This document shows positions 1-9,786 of a DNA stretch of 44,947 nt, piece after piece. This DNA comes from Candidatus Aminicenantota bacterium. GTDB taxonomy: Bacteria > Acidobacteriota > Aminicenantia > Aminicenantales > CALLJL01. Position numbers and translations under genes: made by a program. The notes under the pieces were generated by a model that worked only from the letters and a program-made list of their open reading frames with translations, was not told where the DNA came from and did no database searches. Position 1 is the stretch's first letter. Each line of letters opens with the position of its first letter. The stretch is taken from positions 1 to 44,947 of the forward strand of contig JAOAFQ010000214.1 in assembly GCA_026416195.1 (NCBI GenBank), in the 5' to 3' direction.

Positions 1-1
1 T

Positions 2-2101
2 ATGTGGAGTGAACATTGCAGCTATAAAAATTCTAAAAGGCTTTTAAGAACTTTGCCTACAACAGGAAAGGCGATTTTACAAGGACCCGGAGAAAACGCG
101 GGGATTGTTGATATCGGAGATGAATATGCTATTGCTTTTAAAATTGAATCCCATAATCATCCTTCCTATATTGAGCCCTTTCAAGGAGCGGCCACTGGGG
201 TCGGAGGTATCCTCCGAGATATTTTCACGATGGGAGCCAGACCAATAGCTCTGCTTGATTCTCTTCGCTTTGGTCCCTTATCCTTGCCAAAAAATAGAGC
301 CATCATGGAAGGAGTGGTCGCTGGCATTTCTGCTTATGGCAATTCCGTAGGCGTACCAACAGTTGGCGGAGAAGCCTTTTTCCATAAGAGTTACAGCCAT
401 AATCCTCTGGTTAATGTTTTTTGTCTTGGCCTTGCCCAGAAAGAAAAAATCTTTTATGCCCGAGCTGGTTCTCCAGGAAATGCTGTTATCTATGTAGGGG
501 CAAAAACAGGTCGTGACGGCATTCATGGAGCTACCATGGCTTCAGCTGAATTTGATAGCCAAGTCGAAAAAAAACGACCTAATGTCCAAGTTGGTGATCC
601 CTTTAAAGAAAAACTTCTGATTGAAGCCTGCCTCGAAGTTATGGAAAAGAACTTAATTGTGGGAATTCAAGATATGGGAGCGGCTGGTTTAACCTGCTCA
701 ACGACAGAAATTGCGGCTAAATCTGGAACTGGCATCTGTATTAATTTGGACTTAATCCCCCAACGAGAAGAAGGTATGACACCTTATGAAATCATGCTTT
801 CTGAATCCCAAGAAAGAATGCTCCTCATTGCCCAACCAGAAAAAGTCGCAGCAATCCAGGAAATTTTTGCCCGATGGGATCTTGATGCGGTCGTTATTGG
901 TGAAATAACCTCTGGCCAAAATCTCGAAGTCTTTTTCCATGGAGAAAAAGTAGTGGATGTTCCGGTAGAAGCTGTGGTTAATCTCTGTCCAGTTTATGAC
1001 CGACCTAAATGTCGACCTGCCTATCAGGAGGAACTTTATGAGTATGATCTAAAATCCCTTGAATTAATAGATGATTTCAACGAGAGTTTGATCTATCTTC
1101 TCGCCCATCCTAATATAGCTTGCAAAGAATGGATTTACCGTCAATATGATCATATGGTTCAAATTAACACAGTACTCTTGCCTGGAGCGGACGCCGCGGT
1201 GCTAAGAATAAAAGGGACCGATAAATTCTTAGCCATATCTTTAGATGGCAATGGTTTATATTGCTATCTTGATCCAAAAAGAGGAAGCAAAATTGCTGTC
1301 GCTGAGGCTTGCCGCAATTTAGCCTGTGTTGGAGCCTATCCCTTAGGCATAACGAACTGTCTCAATTTCGGTAATCCGGAAAAACCTGAAATTATGTGGC
1401 AATTTGCTGAGGTGGTGGCCGGGATGGCTGAAGCTTGTCGACATTTTGATGTGCCAGTAACTGGAGGCAATGTCAGTTTTTACAACGAAACCGAAGGTAA
1501 GCCTGTTCTTCCCACCCCTGTTATTGGAGCTGTAGGCTTAATTGAAGGAAGAGAATGTATCTGTTCTCCAGGATTTAAAATGGAAGGAGATATCATAGGG
1601 CTGGCCGGCTTAAATAAAGAAGAGCTAGGAGGAAGCCTTTATCTTCAAGTCAGATATGGTCTGGAAAAGGGTTGGCCTCCAGAGATCGATTTAGAAGCAG
1701 AAAAGAAACTCCATCATTTCACGCTTAAGGCGATTAAATATGGTCTTGTTCAATCAGCTCATGATATCTCTGAAGGAGGATTGGCTGTTGCTTTAGCCGA
1801 AAGTTCCTTTTTGAGTCCAGGCAGGTTCGGTTTTGAAATCAATTTGGATGAGTCTATACGGTCTGATGCTCTTCTTTTCGGAGAGACGCAGTCAAGAATC
1901 ATTTTTAGCTTGAAAAAAGAAAAACTAAATGAGCTAACCTCACTAGCGAAAGAAACAGGGGTTCCTTTTAAAGTTATTGGACGGGTTGGGGGAAAGAAAA
2001 TAAAAATAAGTCATCTTAATCAACTTTTAATCGAATTAGACGTCGATGAAGCTTTTAAGGCCTGGAAAAATTCCTTGGAAAACCTCATGAGAATTGGTTA
2101 A
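2..2101 (+). CDS. purL: Phosphoribosylformylglycinamidine synthase subunit PurL (5' truncated by window)
   Basis: Catalyses the ATP- and glutamine-dependent conversion of FGAR to FGAM in purine synthesis, in the cytoplasm. The open frame runs in from the window edge. Its first visible residues, MWSEHCSYK, match the conserved motif that normally lies about 35-45 residues into PurL, so the N-terminus is missing and the Met at position 2 is not the real start. Diagnostic blocks are [19 protein letters not shown] (phosphate/ATP binding), [24 protein letters not shown] and [18 protein letters not shown], giving both halves of the internally duplicated AIRS-like fold. The visible 699 residues fit the roughly 740-residue stand-alone PurL that works with separate PurQ and PurS. 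PurN lies two genes downstream on the same strand, which supports a purine cluster. Confidence 0.95.
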   Translation: MWSEHCSYKNSKRLLRTLPTTGKAILQGPGENAGIVDIGDEYAIAFKIESHNHPSYIEPFQGAATGVGGILRDIFTMGARPIALLDSLRFGPLSLPKNRAIMEGVVAGISAYGNSVGVPTVGGEAFFHKSYSHNPLVNVFCLGLAQKEKIFYARAGSPGNAVIYVGAKTGRDGIHGATMASAEFDSQVEKKRPNVQVGDPFKEKLLIEACLEVMEKNLIVGIQDMGAAGLTCSTTEIAAKSGTGICINLDLIPQREEGMTPYEIMLSESQERMLLIAQPEKVAAIQEIFARWDLDAVVIGEITSGQNLEVFFHGEKVVDVPVEAVVNLCPVYDRPKCRPAYQEELYEYDLKSLELIDDFNESLIYLLAHPNIACKEWIYRQYDHMVQINTVLLPGADAAVLRIKGTDKFLAISLDGNGLYCYLDPKRGSKIAVAEACRNLACVGAYPLGITNCLNFGNPEKPEIMWQFAEVVAGMAEACRHFDVPVTGGNVSFYNETEGKPVLPTPVIGAVGLIEGRECICSPGFKMEGDIIGLAGLNKEELGGSLYLQVRYGLEKGWPPEIDLEAEKKLHHFTLKAIKYGLVQSAHDISEGGLAVALAESSFLSPGRFGFEINLDESIRSDALLFGETQSRIIFSLKKEKLNELTSLAKETGVPFKVIGRVGGKKIKISHLNQLLIELDVDEAFKAWKNSLENLMRIG

Positions 2102-2113
2102 CTCAAATAAAGA

Positions 2114-2995
2114 ATGAACCACGGTCAATCGAAAAGGGAAAGCAAACCTATTTTAAAATTTGCTTTATTTAATTTGGCCTTATTCTTTTTTTCTCCTGTG
2201 GCCTCAACTTACGAGCTTTCCTTGTATTGGTCAACGGGTTTCAATTTCGCCTCCTTTTCTCTGGTTAATCGCAGTTTGAGTTCTTGGGTTGAAAAATGGC
2301 GACAGGAAGCTCAGCTGCAAAAATGGCAGGTTGAAGATTTTCCTCTTGCTTCTCTTAAATATGGTTATGAAATGGAAGCAGGACTTCAGCTGGCTTTAAA
2401 TGCTAGGCTAACTTTAGCCATTTGCACCGGCTTTCTTTATTTTGAATTAAATGAAAAGAGAACTTCAATTACGATAAAAAAGGAAAATAGCCTTTTCATT
2501 TATGCCCACCCCGTTAAAGCTACGGCTCAACCCATGGGGATAAATCTAATCTATTTTTTCCCCATTACCAATAATCTTCGTTTTTTCCTAAAGGGAGGTG
2601 GCGGCCTTCTTTTTGCCCGTTATATTGATCGGGAAGCTAATCGCCAAGTAAAGGACCAGAGGTTCGTTTATCCCGGATATCAAAATGCCAAAGCTTCTTC
2701 TAAATATTTTCTCAGTGGTTTTGGCTTGGCTTTTAATCCCGAAATGGCTTCGACTTTTTTTATTGAGGCTAACTATCGGTTGGCCAAAGTAACTGGTTTT
2801 GAAGGGGTCAATAAAGCTGGCCAGCAAGGACCACTTGAATATTATGAAGATTATCTACCTTCGCTTGACTTTTGGCAAGCTCGTCTGGTGATCATCACCA
2901 CTAAGCCTGATCCAGAATTCAGCCGAAACCGTCAGAAATCCGTCATTGATTTCAGTGGATTTTCGGTTAAAATAGGCCTGAGCGTTAAATTTTAA
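2114..2995 (+). CDS. Secreted, probable outer-membrane beta-barrel protein of unknown function
   Basis: I do not recognise a named family. The N-terminus has basic residues followed by a hydrophobic stretch (about residues 14-31, ILKFALFNLALFFFSPVAS), which looks like a Sec signal peptide. The rest alternates short amphipathic strands rich in Tyr, Phe and Gly (for example FFLKGGGGLLFARY) and ends in Phe (IGLSVKF), the usual terminal residue of outer-membrane barrels recognised by BAM. The 293-residue length would suit an 8-12 strand barrel. It starts 12 bases after purL and ends 16 bases before purN, so it is probably co-transcribed with purine genes, which does not by itself indicate its role. 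No clear Shine-Dalgarno precedes the ATG. The function is unknown, and the barrel call is inference from sequence texture. Confidence 0.6.
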   Translation: MNHGQSKRESKPILKFALFNLALFFFSPVASTYELSLYWSTGFNFASFSLVNRSLSSWVEKWRQEAQLQKWQVEDFPLASLKYGYEMEAGLQLALNARLTLAICTGFLYFELNEKRTSITIKKENSLFIYAHPVKATAQPMGINLIYFFPITNNLRFFLKGGGGLLFARYIDREANRQVKDQRFVYPGYQNAKASSKYFLSGFGLAFNPEMASTFFIEANYRLAKVTGFEGVNKAGQQGPLEYYEDYLPSLDFWQARLVIITTKPDPEFSRNRQKSVIDFSGFSVKIGLSVKF

Positions 2996-3011
2996 TAAAA
3001 GGAAACGATAA

Positions 3012-3653
3012 ATGTCTCAGGAAATTTTCAAAAGTCCAAAGAAAAGAGGCCGAATAGCCATCTTTCTTTCTGGCCGAGGCTCTAATTTCCGGGCAATTCA
3101 TGATGCTATTCTCGCTGGGCACATAAATGCCGAAATTATTCTTGTTTTCAGCAATCGGGAGGAGGCACCGGGTCTAGCTATTGCGAGAGAGAGAGGCCTA
3201 GAAACGCTCGTCCTTAATCCAAAGCTTTATCCTAATCGAGAAGAATATGATCGAGAAATCCTCAAAGAACTTCTTAAAAGAGAAATAGATCTGATTTGTT
3301 TGGCTGGCTATATGAGAATCTTAACTCCCGTCTTGTGCCAGGCCTATCGGTTCCGAATTATGAACATTCATCCCGCTTTACTACCCTCTTTCCCCGGGCT
3401 TCATGCTCAGCGTCAAGCTCTTGAATGGGGGGTTAAATTTTCAGGGGCTACAGTCCATTTTGTTTCTGAAGAGGTAGACATGGGCCCGATTATTCTTCAA
3501 GCTGTCGTTCCTGTTCTTCAAGATGATACTGAGGAATCGCTCGCCGAAAGAATCTTAAGGGAAGAACACCGGATATATCCAGAAGCAGTTAGACTTTATT
3601 TTGAGGGCAAACTCGAAGTAAGAGGGCGAAGAGTCTTTATTATCGATTCTTAA
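3012..3653 (+). CDS. purN: Phosphoribosylglycinamide formyltransferase
   Basis: Transfers the formyl group of 10-formyltetrahydrofolate to GAR in purine synthesis. The 213-residue protein has the N-terminal substrate loop IFLSGRGSNFRAI, the catalytic Asn and His in MNIHPALLPSFPG, and the catalytic Asp in the VDMGPIILQ segment. These are the invariant residues of the PurN family, and the length is normal. The ATG is preceded by AAAGGAAA at a suitable distance. It lies between the beta-barrel-like gene and tyrS on the same strand, with purL just upstream. Confidence 0.95.
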   Translation: MSQEIFKSPKKRGRIAIFLSGRGSNFRAIHDAILAGHINAEIILVFSNREEAPGLAIARERGLETLVLNPKLYPNREEYDREILKELLKREIDLICLAGYMRILTPVLCQAYRFRIMNIHPALLPSFPGLHAQRQALEWGVKFSGATVHFVSEEVDMGPIILQAVVPVLQDDTEESLAERILREEHRIYPEAVRLYFEGKLEVRGRRVFIIDS

Positions 3654-3698
3654 TTCTTTCATTCAGCCTTTTTAGGTTCGTTCTTAGAGGAGATTCAA

Positions 3699-4958
3699 AT
3701 GGACGAAAAAGACATTAGGCTTATAGCTCGCGAACAATTCGATTATCTAAAAAAAGGAACCGTGGAAATCATTCAAGAGGAGGAGCTCTTGGCTCGACTT
3801 GAAAAATCAATTAGAGAAAGAAAGCCACTCCGAGTAAAGGCTGGTTTTGATCCAACTGCACCTGATATTCATCTTGGCCATACTGTTTTGCTAAGAAAAA
3901 TGAAGCATTTTCAAGATTTAGGCCATGAGGTAATTTTTCTCATTGGCGATTTTACTGGTCTAATTGGTGATCCTTCGGGCCGCTCAACCACTAGGAAACC
4001 TATGACCAGGGAAGAAATTAACCGAAACGCCGAAACTTATCGCCAACAGATTTTCAAAATTCTTGATCCTCAAAAAACAGTTGTTGACTTTAATTCTCGC
4101 TGGCTCGGTTCTCTCACCAGTTTCGATATCATTAATCTTACAGCCAAATATACTGTGGCCCGACTTCTGGAGCGTGATGATTTTGCCTTGCGTCTCAAAT
4201 CAGGTCATCCTATCTGTGTCCATGAAATTCTTTATCCTTTAATGCAAGCTTACGATTCTGTCGCCCTCAAAGCTGATGTTGAGCTTGGAGGAACGGATCA
4301 AAAATTCAATCTTCTTGTGGGCCGAGATATTCAACGGGAGTTCGGTCAACAACCCCAAATCGTCATAACCATGCCTCTTCTCGAGGGTCTTGATGGCATC
4401 GAAAAAATGAGCAAATCTTTAGGCAATTATGTCGGCATAACTGAACCACCAAGGGAAATTTATGGGAAAATTATGTCTATTTCCGATTCTCTCATGTTCC
4501 GATATTATGAATTGTTGACCGACTTTGAACTCAAAGAGATTGAAGCTTGGAAAAGAGAAATCGCCGCTGGCAGAATAAATCCTCGCGACCTTAAAGCTCA
4601 ATTGGCCTGGACGATTGTCGCTGATTTTTGGGGCCAGGAAGAAGCTGATAAAGCGGCGCGGGAATTTGACCGGGTTTTTCGTCACAAAGAGCTGCCTCAG
4701 GAGATGACAGAAATCGTGGTTGCCTTACCTCAAGCTCAGGCTAAAGCTTATAGTTACAATATCATTGACCTATTAGTCAACTCAAGGATTGTTTCTTCTC
4801 GAAGCGAAGCAAAAAGGCTTATTCGTCAAGGAGGGGTCGACCTTGATGGCCAAAGGGTAGATGATATAAATTTAAGTGTTGATTTTAGCTGGCAAAAAGA
4901 ACATATCCTTCGCCTCGGCAAAAAAAGATTTTTCCGTTTAAAAGCTCCCACTAGCTAG
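3699..4958 (+). CDS. tyrS: Tyrosyl-tRNA synthetase
   Basis: Charges tRNA-Tyr with tyrosine. This class I synthetase has a HIGH-type motif ([13 protein letters not shown], about residues 53-65) and an intact KMSKS motif ([13 protein letters not shown]). An S4-type RNA-binding domain ends the protein ([21 protein letters not shown]). At 419 residues it is full length and resembles the bacterial TyrRS subgroup with a KMSKS rather than a KFGKS signature. The start is supported by GAGGAG about six bases upstream. It follows purN by 45 bases and faces the convergent thyX-like gene. No T-box leader is visible. Confidence 0.95.
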   Translation: MDEKDIRLIAREQFDYLKKGTVEIIQEEELLARLEKSIRERKPLRVKAGFDPTAPDIHLGHTVLLRKMKHFQDLGHEVIFLIGDFTGLIGDPSGRSTTRKPMTREEINRNAETYRQQIFKILDPQKTVVDFNSRWLGSLTSFDIINLTAKYTVARLLERDDFALRLKSGHPICVHEILYPLMQAYDSVALKADVELGGTDQKFNLLVGRDIQREFGQQPQIVITMPLLEGLDGIEKMSKSLGNYVGITEPPREIYGKIMSISDSLMFRYYELLTDFELKEIEAWKREIAAGRINPRDLKAQLAWTIVADFWGQEEADKAAREFDRVFRHKELPQEMTEIVVALPQAQAKAYSYNIIDLLVNSRIVSSRSEAKRLIRQGGVDLDGQRVDDINLSVDFSWQKEHILRLGKKRFFRLKAPTS

Positions 4959-4997
4959 AAAGGAAGACTTCTTTTATTTTTTTAAAGTGTTTTTAAA

Positions 4998-6530
4998 TCA
5001 GTTCTGAGGTCGGGCTATAAAGCGTAAAAGCTCAGGTGGCTTAGATTTAGGCTCTTCCTTAAAAATTCTTCGATAATTAGCCGGGAAAGAATCTTTGCCC
5101 CCAGCAAGGAGAAAAGAAAGAGGCAAAACTTTTTTAGCCTGCTTGATCATTCGAGTTACTAGCTGACGAATATCCCATTGAGCTGAAAGGTCTTCTCTTA
5201 ATCGAGAAATGTGATAGAGTTCGCGAACATTAGCTTTAAAAAGAAGGCGGCGACGATGAGCATTGGTCAACACATAACTAGCAGCTTCACCAATTGATGG
5301 CTTGAGTTGTTTATATAAAGATTCGGCTTGCTTTATTAAAGCTAAAAATTCACGGCTTGCGCCTATAGCCTTAATTGAGGGAGGAATGGTCACCCCAAGA
5401 AAGGGGTCATAGCTCTGGCAGGTCAAGGTGGCTAAACGATGTCTCTTAAGCTGAGCGAAGGCCGACGCTGAAACAATCAATTCATAGGTAAGCTCAACAT
5501 GCTCAAATTCACGAAGAAGATGATCATAAAATTCCAAACGACGAAAACTAGCTAAAAAAAGCTCTTTTTTTTCTTTAGCTGACATGTTCTCAACTAATTG
5601 ATGACAGGCCTTAAAAGATAAAGGCAATATTCGATGAATTAAAGCGGCTAAAATAAAATCATCTCCCTTTTGAGTCCATTTCAGTAACCTAACCGGTCCC
5701 TTTTCCTTCTTGGTTGTCAGAATTTTCTCAAGTTTTTCTTTTTTCTTTATGAAAGCAGTTACTTCCTGGGCTAAATCTTCATAAGTCAAAGTTTCATAAG
5801 GACTAGCTTCAGTAAACAGAAGCAAAGAAGGCGCTACTTGACTGGCTAAGTCATAGAGTCTTTTTCCTAACTCTCTTAATTCAGCCAGTTTCGAACCGGC
5901 AAAACGGCGAATCATAAGTTCTAAAGTTCGGGCATTAACCGTCATGCCCAACTGGCTTTGAGTGGACAAGCTGAGAACATAGCGAGCATCCTCTTTGGCC
6001 CAATTATCAAGAATAATTTGATTTTTAGGTTCAGGAGCATATTCTTTAAACTTTTTGAAGAAATAAGGCCTCAATCGTTCGTAAAGAGATTGATAAAGTT
6101 CATGTTGATGTCTAGTTAAAGAAATAAATTCTTCCTCTTTGCCTGCCTCCTTAATTTCTACGGGTATAACTACTTCCCCACCAAGTTTAACGTAACGCTG
6201 CGATTTTTCGGTGTAAGAGGCTAAACGGAAATGTTCGATGGCTTCAATAGCGAGGCGGCTTACGCCAATAATATCGAAATTAAAAACAGCATGTTCAGCT
6301 ATCGAATGATGGCCCATCTTAAAGATAATCGTTTGGTTAGAGCGACGAGCTCTTTCAACTTCTTTTCGGGCGTCAGCCCGCAACTCATCCACTGGCCTTG
6401 GGTCTCTTGAGATGCGCGCGTAAGCGGCTGATAAAGTCTCAGGAGTAATATCTAGTCTCGGCGGACTAGTTTTGATCAGGGCATGAATCACTTCGGCATC
6501 AAGATTAAAACCAGCCAAATGGACTTTCAT
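4998..6530 (-). CDS. thyX: Tandem-domain flavin-dependent thymidylate synthase (ThyX-ThyX)
   Basis: Predicted to methylate dUMP to dTMP using methylenetetrahydrofolate, FAD and NADPH. At 510 residues it is about twice the size of ordinary ThyX (roughly 220-260) and carries two ThyX-like units. Unit 1 has GHHSIAEHAVF (73-83), a modified signature HFRLASYTEKSQRY (100-113) and TVNARTLE (197-204). Unit 2 has HVELTYELIVSASAF (344-358), RHRLATLTCQSY (363-374), KANVREL (432-438) and the C-terminal AQWDIRQL helix (450-457). The canonical signature is RHRxxSxNExSxRYS: unit 1 keeps its SxRY end but has lost the leading RH, and unit 2 keeps RHR but has lost the Glu and the SxRY end. The strong SD GGAGG lies just before the ATG. 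No thyA is present in the window. Confidence 0.88.
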   Translation of the reverse strand: MKVHLAGFNLDAEVIHALIKTSPPRLDITPETLSAAYARISRDPRPVDELRADARKEVERARRSNQTIIFKMGHHSIAEHAVFNFDIIGVSRLAIEAIEHFRLASYTEKSQRYVKLGGEVVIPVEIKEAGKEEEFISLTRHQHELYQSLYERLRPYFFKKFKEYAPEPKNQIILDNWAKEDARYVLSLSTQSQLGMTVNARTLELMIRRFAGSKLAELRELGKRLYDLASQVAPSLLLFTEASPYETLTYEDLAQEVTAFIKKKEKLEKILTTKKEKGPVRLLKWTQKGDDFILAALIHRILPLSFKACHQLVENMSAKEKKELFLASFRRLEFYDHLLREFEHVELTYELIVSASAFAQLKRHRLATLTCQSYDPFLGVTIPPSIKAIGASREFLALIKQAESLYKQLKPSIGEAASYVLTNAHRRRLLFKANVRELYHISRLREDLSAQWDIRQLVTRMIKQAKKVLPLSFLLAGGKDSFPANYRRIFKEEPKSKPPELLRFIARPQN

Positions 6531-6549
6531 TTTTCCTCCAGGCGCTCAA

Positions 6550-6578
6550 AATATCTAATAGCTAGTTTAAAATGTCAA
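6550..6578 (-). promoter_or_regulatory. Putative sigma-70 promoter for the thyX-like gene
   Basis: On the minus strand a perfect -35 TTGACA (6578-6573) is followed after 17 bases by GATATT (6555-6550), which keeps the important A2 and T6 of a -10 box. The start site would fall near 6543, giving a leader of about 12 bases that includes the GGAGG ribosome site. Confidence 0.5.
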
Positions 6579-6624
6579 CAATTAGTCAAACTAGACTTGC
6601 AGAGAAAATTTATTTAGTTGAGAA

Positions 6625-6630
6625 TATAAG
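6625..6630 (+). promoter_or_regulatory. Putative -10 box of a leaderless transcript for the GWxTD gene
   Basis: TATAAG ends six bases before the ATG at 6637, so transcription would begin at or next to the start codon. There is no Shine-Dalgarno and no good -35 at 16-18 bases, so the call rests on the -10 and on the same arrangement at other genes in the window. Confidence 0.35.
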
Positions 6631-6636
6631 TAATTT

Positions 6637-7728
6637 ATGAAAGTGGGGAAAAAAATGATCAAAAAAATTTTTTTGAGTCGTCCTCTCTTTATATGGTTCA
6701 TTCCAGCTTGCTTTTTTCTTTCCTTTCCCAGCTGCACTCAAGCTCCAATGACTATTCCTCCTTTAGAGGCAGCAGCTGAACGTTTCCTTGAACAAATAAG
6801 TTACATCATAACGCCTCAAGAAGAAAAAATTTTTCGGGAAATCCCACCTGAAGATAGAGCAAAATTTATTGAGGAATTTTGGCGTCGCCGGGACCCAGAT
6901 CCCGAAACTGAGGTTAACGAATTTCGACAAGCCTATTATACTCGAATGGCGATTGCCGATAAAGCTTTTAAAGCAGGCATACCTGGTTGGAAAACAGATC
7001 GTGGCCGAATTTATATTCTCCTTGGCCCGCCGACCGATGTAATTAAAAAAACCATGGGTGACACACCAACTGAGTTTGGGGAATCGAGAAGAGAGCTTAG
7101 TTCTAATATCTTAGAAGAAGGAACTATCACTGAACGACCAAGTGAAATTTGGGTTTACAATCAATATCCTGATTATTTCTCAGGCCCACTACGGCTAGTT
7201 TTTGTGGCTACAGAAGGCACCAAAGATTATAAATTGGTTTCGGATATCACCATTAAACCTATGTCGATGATATCCTATTACAGCTTTGATCCAGATATCC
7301 TTTATTATCAACGCGTGGCTGAAGTTACTGACCAATCTTCTGACTTCCCAATTGCTGGCTTACCTGATTTTTCCATCAATTTAGAAAAGCTCTTTAAAGA
7401 TGAAGGAGGCAATCCTTTGGCTACTTTCGTTATTGCTATCCCTTTTAGAGGTTTAACCTTTGTTCAAGACGGTAATAAATGGCGCTACTTTTTAAAATTT
7501 TCAATTGAATGTCACCTTAGTCAGAGTAAAGAAGTCTTTCGATCTCAAAGGGAGTATAGTGATAGCCATGACTTAGAAACTCTTAAGGCTAAATTTCGCC
7601 AAAATGAAAGCCTTATCGATACCTGGACTATTCCGGTCAATCGAGGTGACAATCGGCTTTATTTTCGCCTCGAAGATCAAGTCAACAAACAAAGCCTACG
7701 GAAATGGCGCCTGATTAAGGTCAAATAA
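6637..7728 (+). CDS. GWxTD domain-containing putative lipoprotein
   Basis: Role unknown; GWxTD-domain proteins are common in Acidobacteria, Aminicenantes and Bacteroidetes and are envelope-associated. The N-terminus has lysines, a hydrophobic core (about residues 14-29) and a Cys at the end of LSFPSC, a plausible though non-ideal lipobox. The defining motif is GIPGWKTDRGRIYILLGPP (about residues 110-128), preceded by the charged segment FIEEFWRRRDPDPETEVNEF typical of the family. The 363-residue length is ordinary. An alternative ATG six codons downstream is possible, but the -10-like TATAAG six bases ahead of 6637 favours the first ATG. It is divergent from the thyX-like gene. Confidence 0.85.
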   Translation: MKVGKKMIKKIFLSRPLFIWFIPACFFLSFPSCTQAPMTIPPLEAAAERFLEQISYIITPQEEKIFREIPPEDRAKFIEEFWRRRDPDPETEVNEFRQAYYTRMAIADKAFKAGIPGWKTDRGRIYILLGPPTDVIKKTMGDTPTEFGESRRELSSNILEEGTITERPSEIWVYNQYPDYFSGPLRLVFVATEGTKDYKLVSDITIKPMSMISYYSFDPDILYYQRVAEVTDQSSDFPIAGLPDFSINLEKLFKDEGGNPLATFVIAIPFRGLTFVQDGNKWRYFLKFSIECHLSQSKEVFRSQREYSDSHDLETLKAKFRQNESLIDTWTIPVNRGDNRLYFRLEDQVNKQSLRKWRLIKVK

Positions 7729-7748
7729 GCAACTTTAGCAATTGTTGG

Positions 7749-7779
7749 TTGATAAAATCTGATGAAAGAATCATATAAG
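7749..7779 (+). promoter_or_regulatory. Weak putative promoter for ferritin-like gene 1
   Basis: TTGATA (7749-7754) and TATAAG (7774-7779) are separated by 19 bases, longer than ideal. They lie in the 95-base gap before the 7824 gene, whose ATG has AAAGGAG upstream. Read-through from the GWxTD gene is equally possible. Confidence 0.25.
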
Positions 7780-7823
7780 ATTGATAAAAAAATAAGAGAG
7801 AATTAAATAAAAAGGAGAAAAGT

Positions 7824-8312
7824 ATGCTTAATTTAGCTCGCACTTCTTTAAAAACGCTCCTAGGTTTAGCTATCAGGGCTGAAATCAACTCCCAGAAAGC
7901 CTATCGACAACTCCAGCGGCATTTAAAAAACCCCTTGCTTCAGGAAAAAGTTGGTCTTCTGGCCTTGGAAGAAAAAAAACACGAAAAGGCTTTGAAAAAT
8001 CTTTTCAAGGCATCATTTCCGCACGATGAACTGATTATTCCGGATAAAACGGAAGAAAGCCTTCTTCCCTCGATTATTATCAAACCTTCAAGCACTTTAG
8101 TTGATCTTTTAGAACAGGCCCTGTTATTTGAGAAAGCGGCTTCAAGTTTTTATGCTCGACTTAGCCGACGAGTTAAAGGCGACAAGAAAAGGCTTCTCCA
8201 ATATCTCAGCCGAGTAGAAAAAAGTCATGCTCTCATGATTGGCAGTGAGTACGCCTTAGCTCTCCAATATGAAGATTATGCTGAAAAGGGAATCGATAAA
8301 GTTATTACCTGA
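7824..8312 (+). CDS. Ferritin-like (rubrerythrin-type) diiron protein, paralogue 1
   Basis: Probably binds a diiron centre and acts in peroxide or iron handling, by analogy with rubrerythrin-like four-helix proteins. The 162 residues form two helix pairs with full ligand spacing: E20, then E50-x2-H53, then E103, then E132-x2-H135. No rubredoxin CxxC domain is fused to it, so any electron donor would be separate. It resembles the genes at 17545 and 28636, most clearly in the LALEEKKH and LSRVExSHA blocks shared with the 17545 gene. The ATG has AAAGGAG at good spacing. It follows the GWxTD gene and converges on rtcB. Confidence 0.8.
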   Translation: MLNLARTSLKTLLGLAIRAEINSQKAYRQLQRHLKNPLLQEKVGLLALEEKKHEKALKNLFKASFPHDELIIPDKTEESLLPSIIIKPSSTLVDLLEQALLFEKAASSFYARLSRRVKGDKKRLLQYLSRVEKSHALMIGSEYALALQYEDYAEKGIDKVIT

Positions 8313-8351
8313 TTTTTTAATTTAACTTCTCTATTCTTTTTCTTGATTATT

Positions 8352-9773
8352 TCAGCCTTTCATAACTCCAACGGGAACAACTTTGGCCACCAATCTGCCA
8401 ATCCCAACTTCATGGGAAGTTCGAACAACTTCATCAACATCTTTATAAGCGGCAGAAGCTTCTTCAGCTACACCTTTTAAGCTTGTCGATTGAAGCTCAA
8501 TTCCTTTAGCCAAAAGTTGGTCTCTAATTTGTTCGCCTCGGAAACGACGAAGAGCTTCATTACGAGACATAACTCGGCCAGCTCCATGGGCCGTCGAACT
8601 AAAACTCAGTTCTTCAGCTTCCTTGGTACCTACTAGAATATAAGAAGCAGTGCCCATACTCCCAGGGATAATAACTGGCTGGCCATAGGGACGATAAATT
8701 TCAGGTATTTCAGGCCGGCCAGGTCCAAAACTTCTGGTCGCTCCCTTGCGATGAATACACACGAGCTTTTCTTTCCCATCAATTTTATGCTTCTCTATTT
8801 TGGCCACATTATGGCAAACGTCATAGATTTGGCGCATGCCGACCGAACTTCCCAAAACCTTAGCAAAAACGTCCCTCACCCAGTGGGCAATCATCTGTCG
8901 ATTAGCAAAGGCATAATTGACGGCAGCGCACATAGATTTATAATATTGTTGGCCAAGAGGTGATTTAATCGGCGCATTTATTAACTCGCGATCAGGCAAT
9001 CCTTTATGCCCAATTTTATTTTCCATTAACTCGATGAAATCGGTGGCTACCTGGTGACCAAGACCGCGGCTGCCGCAATGAATCATGACTAAGATTTGTC
9101 CTTCCTCATCAATACCAAAAACTTTAGCAATCTCCCGATTATATATTTTTTCCACTTTTTGAATCTCGAGAAAATGATTCCCCGAGCCTAAAGTGCCTAA
9201 CTGGGGAATGCCTCTTTCAAGAGCTCTAGAACTAAGATAGCTCGGATCGGCATCCTTCATCCGGCCATTTTCCTCAGTCAGCATTAAATCTTCTTTCGTG
9301 CCATAACCATTTTCCACCGCCCATTCGGCTCCTTTTACTAGAATCTCCAAAAGAACATTGCGGCTGAGCTTGGTAATGCCGCCTTTACCCACGCCGGCCG
9401 GAACTTCTTTAAATATTTCGGCTAAGAGCTCCCGCCTTTTAGCTATGATTTCCTTCTCTCGATAATTTGTTCTCAGCAGACGAACTCCACAATTAATATC
9501 ATAACCAACTCCTCCAGGAGAAATAATACCCTCATCAAGATCGAAAGCAGCTACGCCACCAATTGGAAAACCATAACCTTGATGTCCATCAGGCATCACA
9601 TACGAATATCGCTGAATACCAGGAAGGCAAGCCACATTCTTAGCCTGCTGAAGCGTTTGATCTTTTTTAACTGTATCTAAGAGTTTCTCAGAAGCATAAA
9701 TAATCGCTGGAACCCGCATCATTCCCTCTTTGGGAATTTCCCAAGTGTAATCGTTAATTTTTTTTAATTCCAT
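8352..9773 (-). CDS. rtcB: RNA-splicing ligase RtcB
   Basis: Joins 2',3'-cyclic phosphate (or 3'-phosphate) and 5'-OH RNA ends using GTP and Mn2+ through a histidine-GMP intermediate. Recognisable blocks are LPGIQRYSYVMPDGHQGYGFP, SPGGVGYDINCGVRLL (metal-binding Asp and Cys), MIHCGSRGLGHQVA, and FSSTAHGAGRVMSR, whose His is the guanylylation site. I chose the ATG at 9773 over an upstream ATG at 9797. It has a perfect GGAGGT seven bases upstream (9786-9781), gives the usual N-terminus (MELKKINDYTW), and avoids overlapping the archease stop. The result is 473 residues, a normal length. It lies 13 bases after the archease gene, its known activator. Confidence 0.95.
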   Translation of the reverse strand: MELKKINDYTWEIPKEGMMRVPAIIYASEKLLDTVKKDQTLQQAKNVACLPGIQRYSYVMPDGHQGYGFPIGGVAAFDLDEGIISPGGVGYDINCGVRLLRTNYREKEIIAKRRELLAEIFKEVPAGVGKGGITKLSRNVLLEILVKGAEWAVENGYGTKEDLMLTEENGRMKDADPSYLSSRALERGIPQLGTLGSGNHFLEIQKVEKIYNREIAKVFGIDEEGQILVMIHCGSRGLGHQVATDFIELMENKIGHKGLPDRELINAPIKSPLGQQYYKSMCAAVNYAFANRQMIAHWVRDVFAKVLGSSVGMRQIYDVCHNVAKIEKHKIDGKEKLVCIHRKGATRSFGPGRPEIPEIYRPYGQPVIIPGSMGTASYILVGTKEAEELSFSSTAHGAGRVMSRNEALRRFRGEQIRDQLLAKGIELQSTSLKGVAEEASAAYKDVDEVVRTSHEVGIGRLVAKVVPVGVMKG

Positions 9774-9786
9774 CGGTTTCACCTCC

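Noticed and set aside
4959-4997. Possible terminator between tyrS and the thyX-like gene (AAAGGAAG ... CTTCTTTT then T-run).
   Set aside because: The two arms leave almost no loop and rely on a G-T pair, so the stem is too weak to claim even though a T-run follows.
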